Source: a candidate division WOR-3 bacterium
Lineage (GTDB): Bacteria > Hydrothermota > Tepidihabitantia > Tepidihabitantales > Tepidihabitantaceae
Length of the DNA stretch: 64,000 nt
NCBI GenBank assembly: GCA_039801085.1
Contig: JBDRTY010000001.1
Location: 374,852-438,851 of the forward strand
Direction: 5' to 3'
The translations under genes and the position numbers were made by a program. The notes under the pieces were generated by a model. The model searched no databases. It was not told the DNA's origin and saw only the letters and a list, made by a program, of their open reading frames with translations. Shown in pieces: positions 52,000 to 60,223 of the stretch. Numbering within the stretch: the stretch's first letter is position 1; each line of letters begins with the position of its first letter.

Positions 52000-53607
52000 A
52001 TGACCCGCATCCTTTTCTGGGGTTTGATATTTTTCTGTGGTTATGTTTTGGCTGCCGATGTCGGGGTGGTGGCAATCACCGGACCGGCGGAGCCCAGAGT
52101 TCAACCCGGACAGGAAATAGTCCTGGCGGCAATTATCAGGAATTTCGATTCCCAGCCGGCTGGCGGGTATGCAGTTGTCTTTCAGGTTGATTCTAGCGGG
52201 CAGATGATTTATGAGGAGACAGCAACTCCGGATTCACTGCCACCGGGTGGAGAAAGGACGGTATCGTCACCGAGAGTCTGGGTGCCGCAACCGGTGTTGT
52301 GGTCCGGCTATACGCTGAGAGTTTACACAAGGCATCCTGGTGATTCGTTTCCCGGCAATGACACCTTGGAGATGAGGGTGCTGTTTACCAGTGATACGGT
52401 CCGGGCGTTTTTTTCGGAGCTGGGAGTTCCGGTAATAGATGGCAATATTGAACCGGAAGAATGGTCTTGGGCGGGGTTTATGAGTTCAGCAAACTTCGCC
52501 CGCCGCGGTAACTCCTCAATTCAGCATCAGTCCTATGCTTGGTATATGAGCGGCGATAGTTTCCTCTATGCGGCATTTTCTCTGCCTGAGATCTCCACCC
52601 GTTCACCTGCCGACGAAATCTGTCTGTTCATTGACGAGAATAACAACAGCCGGTGGGAACCGGACTCTTCAGAGGGTAATTATCAGATAGTTATTGACAG
52701 CGGTGGTGTGGACCGGGTGTATTACTATCCATGGACATCATCGGGCCCCTCATTAGTGCCGCTGCCGGTTCCCGGTGCCCTTGCCGCCTCCTCGGTCAGT
52801 TCCGGAAACCTGCAGTTTGAATGCCGGATTCCGTTCGGCAGTGAACGCTGGCAGTTGAACCTCCATCCTGATGCCGATACCTGCAGGCTGTTTTTCTTCC
52901 AGAAAGATGCAGGAGAGTTTCACGGCTGGTGGCCGATGGTGGTTGATGACACCACCGGCTGGCAGGACCCGGCATTCTACGGCAAACTTCTACTCACTCC
53001 ACTCCAGAGCGATTTCGGCTGGCGCCGGATCATTTCTCCTGCCGGCATAGTTGATACCAATATCTTTGTGCTGCCGAGGGCGGAGCTGGCAGGTTTTGGC
53101 AGCGGCGGCAGGGTGAGGGTCTGGTTTTATATTTACACTCCAGATAGTGCCCGGGTTTATGCTGATTCGGAGGAGGTGTTTTTCTCTGCTGGAGGGGGCG
53201 CGATAATCGTGGATTTTGACAGCTTTTATGTAAACAACCGCACCGGCATCTGGGGTACCAAGTGTTCCCTTTACTCCCGCTACGATATCAATTCCCAGAA
53301 CGATGTCCGCACTGGTTATTTTATCGTCAGCGGTCAGGGGGTGGCAGAAGACCGGAATTGGGGAGATAATACCGGGCTGGCGGTATTCCCGCAGGTCGTC
53401 AGTGAGCGGGTACGGGTGCGGAATGCGGAGGCAGGCAATTTTCTTCTTTATGATGCAACCGGGCGCCTCCGGCTTGAACAGTCACTGCGTCAATCATCAG
53501 CAGGGGAGGTTGATGTTGATCTACAAAGCCTTGAACCCGGAATATACTTTATCCGGTTGCCGGGCAGCAGAAGTGTGGTACGAAAACTGCTGTTCGTCCG
53601 GAAGTAA
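52000..53607 (+). CDS. Secreted CARDB-like/CBM9-like protein with sorting module
   Basis: A protein of 535 residues. A signal peptide (RILFWGLIFFCGYVLA) is followed by a CARDB/APHP-like immunoglobulin domain at about 20-110 (RVQPGQEIVLAAIIRNFDSQ). Next comes a domain starting ELGVPVIDGNIEPEEWSWAG and including EICLFIDENNNSRWEPD, the pattern of CBM9-like carbohydrate-binding modules. The C-terminal 75 residues (LYDATGRLRLEQSL, LEPGIYFIRLPG, RKLLFVRK) are the sorting-like module. Probably a surface carbohydrate-binding protein. It stands alone under its own promoter. Confidence 0.83.
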   Translation: MTRILFWGLIFFCGYVLAADVGVVAITGPAEPRVQPGQEIVLAAIIRNFDSQPAGGYAVVFQVDSSGQMIYEETATPDSLPPGGERTVSSPRVWVPQPVLWSGYTLRVYTRHPGDSFPGNDTLEMRVLFTSDTVRAFFSELGVPVIDGNIEPEEWSWAGFMSSANFARRGNSSIQHQSYAWYMSGDSFLYAAFSLPEISTRSPADEICLFIDENNNSRWEPDSSEGNYQIVIDSGGVDRVYYYPWTSSGPSLVPLPVPGALAASSVSSGNLQFECRIPFGSERWQLNLHPDADTCRLFFFQKDAGEFHGWWPMVVDDTTGWQDPAFYGKLLLTPLQSDFGWRRIISPAGIVDTNIFVLPRAELAGFGSGGRVRVWFYIYTPDSARVYADSEEVFFSAGGGAIIVDFDSFYVNNRTGIWGTKCSLYSRYDINSQNDVRTGYFIVSGQGVAEDRNWGDNTGLAVFPQVVSERVRVRNAEAGNFLLYDATGRLRLEQSLRQSSAGEVDVDLQSLEPGIYFIRLPGSRSVVRKLLFVRK

Positions 53608-53628
53608 AATTCGGTAATAGGCTGTTTT

Positions 53629-53841
53629 TTACTGTCCCAGCGACCGGCCGAGATAATAAGGCCAGATAACGAGGGCGAGCACACCCTTCCAGAAAAATGG
53701 CAGCTGGAGATAGCCGATGGTAAACAGCCATCCGATAAACCAGACCGGTCCCATAATGTCCGGACCGCGCCATTTGTGGACTATTTTCATTTTACCCCCA
53801 TTCTTACAATCGGTTTCCTGCGCTCTGTTTTCTTCCGGCAT
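53629..53841 (-). CDS. Small membrane protein
   Basis: A protein of 70 residues from ATG 53841, with GAGGAGG 5 bp upstream. The first 17 residues are polar; then HKWRGPDIMGPVWFIGWLF and two hydrophobic segments follow (about residues 31-45 and 48-65), ending YYLGRSLGQ. Small proteins of this shape are common in bacteria with no known function. It lies 20 bp after the 3' end of the initiator tRNA on the same strand with no terminator between them, so the tRNA promoter may drive it. Confidence 0.7.
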   Translation of the reverse strand: MPEENRAQETDCKNGGKMKIVHKWRGPDIMGPVWFIGWLFTIGYLQLPFFWKGVLALVIWPYYLGRSLGQ

Positions 53842-53870
53842 CAAACCTCCTCTGAATTCAAAAAAGAAAG

Positions 53871-53944
53871 TAGCGGGGGCTGGATTCGAACCAGCGACCT
53901 TGAGGTTATGAGCCTCACGAGCTACCAGGCTGCTCCACCCCGCA
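53871..53944 (-). tRNA. Initiator tRNA-fMet (CAU)
   Basis: 74 nt, CCA not encoded. Anticodon CAT in loop CTCATAA. Initiator marks: the first and last acceptor bases (U1 and U72) do not pair, the D-stem has A11-U24 and the anticodon stem ends in G30-C40 and G31-C39. Unusual points are U1-U72 instead of C1-A72, and A29-U41 instead of the third G-C pair. T-arm GCTGG TTCGAAT CCAGC is regular. Confidence 0.95.
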
Positions 53945-53955
53945 GTTAATACAAT

Positions 53956-53983
53956 ATCATAACAAGGTTCTACCGGCTGTCAA
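53956..53983 (-). promoter_or_regulatory. Promoter for tRNA-fMet
   Basis: Minus strand: TTGACA (53983-53978), 16-bp spacer, TATGAT (53961-53956), 11 nt before the mature tRNA. Confidence 0.7.
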
Positions 53984-54007
53984 TATTTGTTTAGGCAATC
54001 TGAAAAG

Positions 54008-54035
54008 TTGACTTTTCTTAAAATTACGGTATAAT
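54008..54035 (+). promoter_or_regulatory. Promoter for nfnAB-ddl operon
   Basis: TTGACT (54008-54013), 16-bp spacer, TATAAT (54030-54035). A leader of about 70 nt with TGGAGG precedes ATG 54115. Confidence 0.7.
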
Positions 54036-54114
54036 ACCTGATTGTATTTACCAGGTCCGAATAAGAACAGTTGAAAATGTAGAGCTTATTTTTATTAAGT
54101 AAAATGGAGGCAGA

Positions 54115-54972
54115 ATGGTTAAGATATTGAAAAAAAGTATACTTGCACCTGGTGTTAAACGCCTGGAGCTGGATGCACCCGAAATTGCCCGTAAAGCCCT
54201 GCCCGGGCAGTTTGTAGTTTTGCGAATTCACGAGGAGGGGGAGCGGATTCCGCTGACAATCGCTGATGCCCGACCTGATGAAGGGGTACTGGTAATTGTA
54301 TTTCAGGAGGTGGGTAAATCAACCATGCTCTTGGGGACGCTGAATGATGGGGATGGCATAATGGATCTTATCGGTCCGCTGGGCAGGCCGACTGAAATTG
54401 AGCGGTTCGGGACGGTGGTGTGTGTTGGTGGCGGGGTTGGCACACCGGAAATTTATCCGGTTGCCCGGGCACTGCGTCAGGCAAACAACAGGGTGATTGG
54501 AATTATCGGTTTCCGGAATCGGGAGCTGATTCTGATGGAGGAGGAGATGCGGCGGGTGGTTGATGAACTTATTGTGTGTACTGATGACGGCTCGAATGGC
54601 AATAAGGGGCTGGTCACCGATATGCTTCAGCAGGTAATTGATCGGGGGGAGAAGATCGACCGGTGTTTCGCCGTCGGTCCGGTAATTATGATGAAGATGG
54701 TTTCCCTGTTGACGAAGAAGTATGGTATTCCGACGATCGTGAGTCTGAATCCGATCATGCTCGATGCGACCGGGATGTGCGGGGTGTGCCGGGTGGAGGT
54801 TGATGGACAGACCAAATTTGCCTGTGTGGATGGTCCGGAGTTTGACGGTCACAAGGTGAACTTTGACCTGCTGATGGCGCGTTTGAAAACTTATGTAAAC
54901 GAGGAGCGGCAGGCGGTGGAGCTGTTCCGGCAGGCACAAACCGGCTGCGGCTGCGGCCGAAGGGGGGCATAA
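54115..54972 (+). CDS. nfnA: NfnA/SudB-type ferredoxin-NADP+ oxidoreductase alpha subunit
   Basis: A protein of 285 residues. FAD-binding RIPLTIAD, NAD(P)-binding VCVGGGVGTPEIYPVARAL and the C-terminal [2Fe-2S] motif (GMCGVCRVEVDG, then FACVDGPEFDGHKV) are as in dihydroorotate-dehydrogenase electron-transfer subunits. With the next gene it forms NfnAB, which couples NADH and ferredoxin oxidation to NADPH formation by electron bifurcation, or a sulfide dehydrogenase in some archaea. The Cys-rich tail CGCGRRGA is unusual. Confidence 0.9.
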   Translation: MVKILKKSILAPGVKRLELDAPEIARKALPGQFVVLRIHEEGERIPLTIADARPDEGVLVIVFQEVGKSTMLLGTLNDGDGIMDLIGPLGRPTEIERFGTVVCVGGGVGTPEIYPVARALRQANNRVIGIIGFRNRELILMEEEMRRVVDELIVCTDDGSNGNKGLVTDMLQQVIDRGEKIDRCFAVGPVIMMKMVSLLTKKYGIPTIVSLNPIMLDATGMCGVCRVEVDGQTKFACVDGPEFDGHKVNFDLLMARLKTYVNEERQAVELFRQAQTGCGCGRRGA

Positions 54973-56370
54973 ATGGCAAAAATCAGTCCCAAGCGCACAC
55001 CGATGAAGGAGCAGGCACCTGAGGTGCGCCGGCACAACTTTGATGAGGTTCCGTTCGGTTATACTCCGGAAGAGGCAAAGGTCGAGGCGCAGCGCTGTCT
55101 CCGGTGCAAAAAACCCGGCTGTGTTGAGGGGTGTCCGGTGCAGGTAGATATTCCCGGTTTTATCCGGCATATTGCCGAAGGCAACTTTCTTGAGGCAATG
55201 AAGGTGATGAAGCGGACCAATGTCCTGCCGGCGATCTGCGGTCGCGTCTGTCCGCAGGAGACGCAGTGTGAGGGCGCCTGTGTCCTGGGAAAAAAGATGG
55301 AGCCAGTGGCGATCGGTAATCTGGAACGGTTCATTGCGGACTGGGAGGCAACCCAGCCGGAGTGTGTGATGTGCGAAATTCAGCCCGCAACCGGCAAGAA
55401 GGTGGCGGTAATCGGTTCCGGGCCGGCCGGATTGACTCTTGCCGGAGATATGCGGAAACTGGGGCATGAAGTAACAATTTTTGAAGCACTGCACAAGCCA
55501 GGCGGGGTATTGATGTACGGGATCCCGGAATTCCGTCTGCCCAAGGCAATTGTTGAGCGGGAGGTGAACTTTGTCCGTTCTATGGGGGTGAGGCTGGAGC
55601 TCAATTATGTGGTGGGTAAACTGAAGACCGTGGATGAGCTGCTTGAGGAGTTTGATGCCGTATTTATCGGTACCGGCGCCGGACTGCCACTGTTCATGAA
55701 TATTCCGGGCGAGAACTATCTCGGAGTTTATTCGGCAAATGAGTATCTTACCAGGTCCAATCTGATGAAGGCATATCTGTTTCCCCAATACGATACTCCG
55801 ATTGTCAAAGGTAAGAATGTGGCAGTAGTTGGCGGCGGTAATGTGGCGATGGATGCCGCCCGGACTGCGCTGCGTCTGGGAGCACAGCGGTCCATCCTGA
55901 TTTACCGGCGGTCCAGGGATGAGATGCCGGCGCGGGCAGCAGAAATTCATCATGCCGAGGAAGAAGGGGTGGAGTTTCAGCTTTTGACCAATCCGGTGCG
56001 TTATATTGCCGATGAGAATGGCTGGGTCCGGGAGGTGGAATGTATCCGGATGGAACTGGGGGAGCCGGATGCATCTGGCAGACGCCGTCCAGTGCCCGTG
56101 CCGGGAAGTGAGTTCCGTATCCCGGTGGATACCGTGGTGATTGCAATCGGTAACAGCCCGAATCCGCTGATTCCTCAGACAACACCAGGTCTGGAGGTTT
56201 CGAAGCGGGGGACGATCGTGGTGGATCCAGATACCGGCAGGACCTCAAAGCGGGGCGTGTTTGCTGGAGGGGACATTGTGACCGGTGCGGCAACCGTAAT
56301 TCTGGCGATGGGTGCGGGCAGAATTGCCGCCCGCTCCATGGATGAGTATCTGCGGACCGGCCGATGGTGA
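54973..56370 (+). CDS. nfnB: NfnB/SudA, glutamate synthase small-subunit-like flavoprotein
   Basis: A protein of 465 residues, full length. N-terminal [4Fe-4S] cluster motifs (RCLRCKKPGCVEGCPVQVD and CGRVCPQETQCEGAC), FAD motif VAVIGSGPAGLTLAGDM and NADPH motif VAVVGGGNVAMDAARTALR are all intact. C-terminal FAD contact: RGVFAGGDIVTGAATVI. It starts directly after the nfnA stop codon. Glutamate synthase beta subunit is the alternative, but no large subunit gene is present. Confidence 0.92.
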   Translation: MAKISPKRTPMKEQAPEVRRHNFDEVPFGYTPEEAKVEAQRCLRCKKPGCVEGCPVQVDIPGFIRHIAEGNFLEAMKVMKRTNVLPAICGRVCPQETQCEGACVLGKKMEPVAIGNLERFIADWEATQPECVMCEIQPATGKKVAVIGSGPAGLTLAGDMRKLGHEVTIFEALHKPGGVLMYGIPEFRLPKAIVEREVNFVRSMGVRLELNYVVGKLKTVDELLEEFDAVFIGTGAGLPLFMNIPGENYLGVYSANEYLTRSNLMKAYLFPQYDTPIVKGKNVAVVGGGNVAMDAARTALRLGAQRSILIYRRSRDEMPARAAEIHHAEEEGVEFQLLTNPVRYIADENGWVREVECIRMELGEPDASGRRRPVPVPGSEFRIPVDTVVIAIGNSPNPLIPQTTPGLEVSKRGTIVVDPDTGRTSKRGVFAGGDIVTGAATVILAMGAGRIAARSMDEYLRTGRW

Positions 56371-56390
56371 GCCGGGAAAGGGGTGAAAGA

Positions 56391-57338
56391 ATGAGTAGAA
56401 GCGATATCGTCCGCCGCCTGCGCAAACGCCGGATCGGTGTCCTGATGGGCGGCTGGTCGAGCGAACGGGAGGTTTCACTCCTTTCGGGCCAGCGGGTGCT
56501 GGAGTCGCTAAGGCGGCAGGGTTATCAGGCGGTCGGGATCGATATCAATCGCAGTTTTGTCGATCAAATCCGCCAGGCAAAGATTGATATGGCATTCATC
56601 GCCCTGCACGGCAAACCGGGCGAGGATGGGACAATGCAGGGATTTCTGGAACTGATGGGAATACCGTATACCGGTTCCGGTGTGACCGCATCAGCGATTG
56701 CAATCGACAAGGTGTTCACCAAGATGATCTTCCGGCAGACCGGAATCCCGACTCCGGATTTTGTGGCGGTTGGTGCAGATGATGATGTGGCTGAAGGTCT
56801 GGCTGAAGCGGAGAAGCGGTTTGGTTACCCGATGATTGTCAAACCGCGGTGCGAGGGGTCGAGCGTCGGAATTGAACTGCTTGAGGGCCGGAGGGGAGCA
56901 CTGGATCACTGCGAACGGGTCTGGCGCGGGTTTGGTGATCTGCTGATCGAGCCTTTTGTCCGGGGGGTGATTGCTACAGTGGGAATTCTCGGGCAGGAGG
57001 TGCTGCCGATTCTGGAGCTGGTGCCCAAGAGCCATGAATACTACAGCTATGAAGCCAAATATACACGCGGAGAGACTGAGTTCATCATTCCGGCCCGGCT
57101 GGACAGCCGAACCGAAAAGAAGGTCAAGGAGCTGGCGCTCAAGGCGCATAACAGCTTGGGTTGCAAGGGGTTTTCCCGGCTGGATCTGATTATCAAAGAC
57201 AGCCGGTATCCTTATTTTCTTGAGATCAACACAATTCCCGGGCTGACTGATCTTTCGGACCTGCCGGCTCAGGCTGAGCACGCCGGAATTTCCTATGACG
57301 AGCTGATCTTCCGGATTCTGGCCGATGCGCTGGTTTGA
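56391..57338 (+). CDS. ddl: D-alanine--D-alanine ligase
   Basis: A protein of 315 residues from ATG 56391 (GGGAAAGGGGTGAAAG upstream); an earlier ATG at 56364 overlaps nfnB and is not conserved. ATP-grasp motifs: VLMGGWSSEREVSLLSG, ALHGKPGEDGTMQGFLE, IVKPRCEGSSVGI and the metal-binding EINTIPGLTDLS. It makes the D-Ala-D-Ala dipeptide of peptidoglycan in the cytosol, so the host has a normal murein wall. Third gene of the nfn operon, overlapping nothing downstream. Confidence 0.95.
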   Translation: MSRSDIVRRLRKRRIGVLMGGWSSEREVSLLSGQRVLESLRRQGYQAVGIDINRSFVDQIRQAKIDMAFIALHGKPGEDGTMQGFLELMGIPYTGSGVTASAIAIDKVFTKMIFRQTGIPTPDFVAVGADDDVAEGLAEAEKRFGYPMIVKPRCEGSSVGIELLEGRRGALDHCERVWRGFGDLLIEPFVRGVIATVGILGQEVLPILELVPKSHEYYSYEAKYTRGETEFIIPARLDSRTEKKVKELALKAHNSLGCKGFSRLDLIIKDSRYPYFLEINTIPGLTDLSDLPAQAEHAGISYDELIFRILADALV

Positions 57339-57355
57339 TGCCGTTATGTGTTTTC

Positions 57356-57383
57356 TTGACAGGGGAAAATTAGTGAATAGTAT
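57356..57383 (+). promoter_or_regulatory. Promoter for rplR operon (near-leaderless)
   Basis: TTGACA (57356-57361), 16-bp spacer, TAGTAT (57378-57383), 8 nt to ATG 57392. Confidence 0.65.
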
Positions 57384-57391
57384 TGAAAGCT

Positions 57392-57739
57392 ATGATTCGT
57401 GATCGCAGGTTAAAACGGCATCTGAGTATCCGACACCGGATCAGCGGAACCCCGGAGCGGCCGCGGCTGTGTGTGTTCCGCAGTAACAAGCATATTTACG
57501 CCCAGCTGATTGATGACACGACCAGCCGGGTGCTGACGACAGCCTCTACGCTCGCACCCGAGTTGAGAGATAAGAAACTCAAGCCGGTTGAGGTTTCTGC
57601 CGAGGTGGGCAAGCTGCTTGCTCAGAAGGCGCAGGCGCTCGGGGTGAAAAAGGTGGTGTTTGACCGTGCCGGTTATCGCTATCACGGCCGGGTGAAGGCA
57701 CTGGCAGAAGGTGCCCGGCAAGGAGGGCTGGAATTTTGA
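57392..57739 (+). CDS. rplR: 50S ribosomal protein L18
   Basis: A protein of 115 residues from ATG 57392; the in-frame TTG at 57383 lies in the -10 box. Conserved L18 features: [39 protein letters not shown] and [23 protein letters not shown]. Binds 5S rRNA. It starts a five-gene operon under its own promoter, whereas the usual neighbours upstream (rplF, rpsH) are absent. Confidence 0.96.
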   Translation: MIRDRRLKRHLSIRHRISGTPERPRLCVFRSNKHIYAQLIDDTTSRVLTTASTLAPELRDKKLKPVEVSAEVGKLLAQKAQALGVKKVVFDRAGYRYHGRVKALAEGARQGGLEF

Positions 57740-58293
57740 GAGACATTACCACTGTTGATACCGAAACGGTTCAGCCTGAACCGGAACTGATTGAGCGGGT
57801 AATCAATATCAAGCGTATTTCCAAGGTGATGAAGGGCGGCAAGCGGATGCGGATTTCAGCAACGGTTGTGGTCGGCGATGGCAAGGGGCAGGTCGGGGTC
57901 GGCCATGGGAAGGCGGTTGAAGTAGCGGCGGCAGTGCGTAAGGCGGCGGTGCAGGCGCAGAAACAGATGGTGAAAATTGGCTTCCGGGGGCATACGATTC
58001 CTCACGAAACTTGGGGAAAGTTCGGTGCCAGCAAAGTGCTGGTCAAGCCGGCAGCGCCGGGAACTGGCCTGATCGCCTGTCCGCAGGTGCGGGCGGTGCT
58101 TGAGGCGGCGGGTTTAAGCGATGCCCTGAGCAAGGCATTCGGTTCCCGGAACCACTATAATACCGCCAAGGCGACCATTCTGGCACTGCAGAAACTGCGG
58201 ACGATTGACATGACCGCTCAGGCACGCAACAAGCCGATCCGTCATTTTGTGGAAAGAAGGCAGGATGAAAAGGTTGAAAGTCCGGCTGGTTAA
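57736..58293 (+). CDS. rpsE: 30S ribosomal protein S5
   Basis: A protein of 185 residues. TTG start overlaps the rplR stop (TTGA), with AAGGAGGG 8 bp upstream. Typical segments: [58 protein letters not shown] and [20 protein letters not shown]5 helps translational accuracy. Overlaps rpmD by 29 bp. Confidence 0.97.
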   Translation: MRDITTVDTETVQPEPELIERVINIKRISKVMKGGKRMRISATVVVGDGKGQVGVGHGKAVEVAAAVRKAAVQAQKQMVKIGFRGHTIPHETWGKFGASKVLVKPAAPGTGLIACPQVRAVLEAAGLSDALSKAFGSRNHYNTAKATILALQKLRTIDMTAQARNKPIRHFVERRQDEKVESPAG

Positions 58294-58444
58294 GAGCTTG
58301 ATTGACGAGAAGGAAGAGCACAAGCGCACCGCCCGGGCGCTCGGTCTGCGCCGGGTCGGGGCGGAACGGGAGCATGAGGATACTCCGGTGATCCGCGGGA
58401 TGATATTCCAGATCAGGCATCTGGTGGAAGTGGAGGAACTGTGA
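58265..58444 (+). CDS. rpmD: 50S ribosomal protein L30
   Basis: A protein of 59 residues from ATG 58265, preceded by AAGAAGGCAGG. The L30 core [22 protein letters not shown] and [19 protein letters not shown] is clear. Its start lies within the end of rpsE and its stop overlaps the GTG of rplO. Confidence 0.95.
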   Translation: MKRLKVRLVKSLIDEKEEHKRTARALGLRRVGAEREHEDTPVIRGMIFQIRHLVEVEEL

Positions 58445-58902
58445 AGTTAAGTGAGCTGAAACCGGCACCAGGGGCAAAAAGGCGCAAGAAAAGGGTAGGT
58501 TGCGGTCCGGGCTCGGGGCATGGCAAGACCTCCTGCCGGGGGCATAAGGGTGCAGGCCAGCATTCGGCTCCGGAGTTTGATGCCCGGTTTGAAGGCGGAC
58601 AGATGCCCTTCTACCGTCGAATTCCGAAGCGCGGTTTCCAGAATCCGACCCGGGTGGAATACAGCGTGGTTAATCTGGATGATCTGGCTGAACTGGGTGC
58701 GGATAATGTTACGATTGAACTGCTTCTGGAGCGGAAACTGGTGCGGCGCGGCATGCCGGTAAAGGTGCTCGGCCGGGGGGGGATCAGCCGTCCGATTACA
58801 GTAACTGCCCACGCCTTTTCTGAATCAGCAAGGCAGAAGATTGAGGCTGCCGGGGGTAAGGCGGTTCTGCTGCAACCGCAAGGGACCGAGGAAGGAAAGT
58901 AA
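58441..58902 (+). CDS. rplO: 50S ribosomal protein L15
   Basis: A protein of 153 residues with GTG start overlapping the rpmD stop. Typical [19 protein letters not shown] near the N terminus (with an unusual Cys), [17 protein letters not shown] in the middle, and the C-terminal [20 protein letters not shown]15 organises the 23S rRNA core late in assembly. Confidence 0.97.
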   Translation: MKLSELKPAPGAKRRKKRVGCGPGSGHGKTSCRGHKGAGQHSAPEFDARFEGGQMPFYRRIPKRGFQNPTRVEYSVVNLDDLAELGADNVTIELLLERKLVRRGMPVKVLGRGGISRPITVTAHAFSESARQKIEAAGGKAVLLQPQGTEEGK

Positions 58903-58903
58903 A

Positions 58904-60208
58904 TTGACCGGCGGTGTAACTGGCGTCTTCAAAATTCCCGATCTGCGGAAAAAGATTCTCTTTACGCTGGCAATGGTGGTGGTATACCGTCTGGGTACCC
59001 ATATCCCGGTTCCCGGAATTAATGCCCAGGCGCTCGGCTGGGTTCTCTCCCAGCTGCAGGGCACGGTCTTCGGACTTTACGATATCTTTGTTGGCGGTGC
59101 TTTGTCTCGGGCATCAGTGTTTGCCCTCGGGGTGATGCCCTACATTTCGGCGTCAATCGTATTTCAGCTCCTCGGTTCGGTCTTCCCGTTTCTGGAGAAG
59201 TTACAGCGGGATGAAGAGGGAAGAAAGAAACTCAATCAGTATACCCGCTATGCCACGGTCGGTCTGGCGATCATTCAGGCCGCAAGCATTGCGGTCTATC
59301 TTGAGTCTCAGCCGCCGACCGAGTTCGGGCCGATTGTGCTTCAGCCCGGGCTGTTTTTCCGGCTGATGACGATCTTTACCCTGACCGCTGGGACGATTTT
59401 TGTGATGTGGCTCGGCGAGCAGATTACCGACCGGGGTATCGGCAACGGCATCTCCTTCATCATTCTCATCGGCTGTCTTGACAGTACGCCTCAGGATTTT
59501 GCCCGGACCTTCCAGCAGGCGCGGATCAGCTCCTGGCTCTGGCTGCTGATCGTTGCGGCGCTGGTGTTTGTGGTCTATGCGGCGGTTGTGCTGATGACGA
59601 TGGCGATCCGTAAGATTCCGGTTCAGTATCCGAAGCGGATTGTCGGCCGGCGGATGTACGGAGGTCAGAGTACCCACATCCCGCTCCGGCTGATCACCGC
59701 GGGCGTGATTCCGATCATCTTTGCCCAGAGCCTGATTGTCTTTCCTTCGACCTTTGCCACATTTTTGAAACTGCCCTTCCTTGAGTGGCTGCAGCGTTAT
59801 CTTTCACCGGGCGGCTGGCTCTACAATCTGCTGTATGCGGTGTTGATAGTTTTCTTCACCTACTTTTACACCTCGATCGTGTTCAATCCGCGTGATTTGG
59901 CCGATAACATGCAGCGCTACGGCGGTTTCATTCCCGGAATCCGGCCCGGGGAAAAGACCGCTGCCTATATTGACCGCAGCCTGTCGCTGCTGACCCTGCC
60001 CGGGGCACTGTTTCTGGTGGTGATTGCCCTCCTGCCCTGGCTGCTGATGAGTGCCTTCCGCGTGCCGTTCTACTTCGGGGGCACCACGCTTTTGATTATC
60101 GTCGGCGTGGCACTTGATACCCTCCAGCAGATTGAAGCCCATCTGGTGATGCGGCACTACGAAGGGCTGGTCAAGGGTGGCAAGTTTCTGGGCCGGCGCT
60201 TCGGATAA
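58904..60208 (+). CDS. secY: Protein translocase subunit SecY
   Basis: A protein of 434 residues with TTG start right after rplO (GAGGAAGGAAAG upstream). Ten hydrophobic segments. Signature regions: YRLGTHIPVPGIN, GGALSRASVFALGVMPYISASI and the cytosolic loop YGGQSTHIPLRLITAGVIPIIFA. It forms the SecYEG channel for exported proteins such as the many signal-peptide proteins here. The C-terminal tail EAHLVMRHYEGLVKG is normal. Confidence 0.97.
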   Translation: MTGGVTGVFKIPDLRKKILFTLAMVVVYRLGTHIPVPGINAQALGWVLSQLQGTVFGLYDIFVGGALSRASVFALGVMPYISASIVFQLLGSVFPFLEKLQRDEEGRKKLNQYTRYATVGLAIIQAASIAVYLESQPPTEFGPIVLQPGLFFRLMTIFTLTAGTIFVMWLGEQITDRGIGNGISFIILIGCLDSTPQDFARTFQQARISSWLWLLIVAALVFVVYAAVVLMTMAIRKIPVQYPKRIVGRRMYGGQSTHIPLRLITAGVIPIIFAQSLIVFPSTFATFLKLPFLEWLQRYLSPGGWLYNLLYAVLIVFFTYFYTSIVFNPRDLADNMQRYGGFIPGIRPGEKTAAYIDRSLSLLTLPGALFLVVIALLPWLLMSAFRVPFYFGGTTLLIIVGVALDTLQQIEAHLVMRHYEGLVKGGKFLGRRFG

Positions 60209-60223
60209 TTTCCATTTTCCAAA

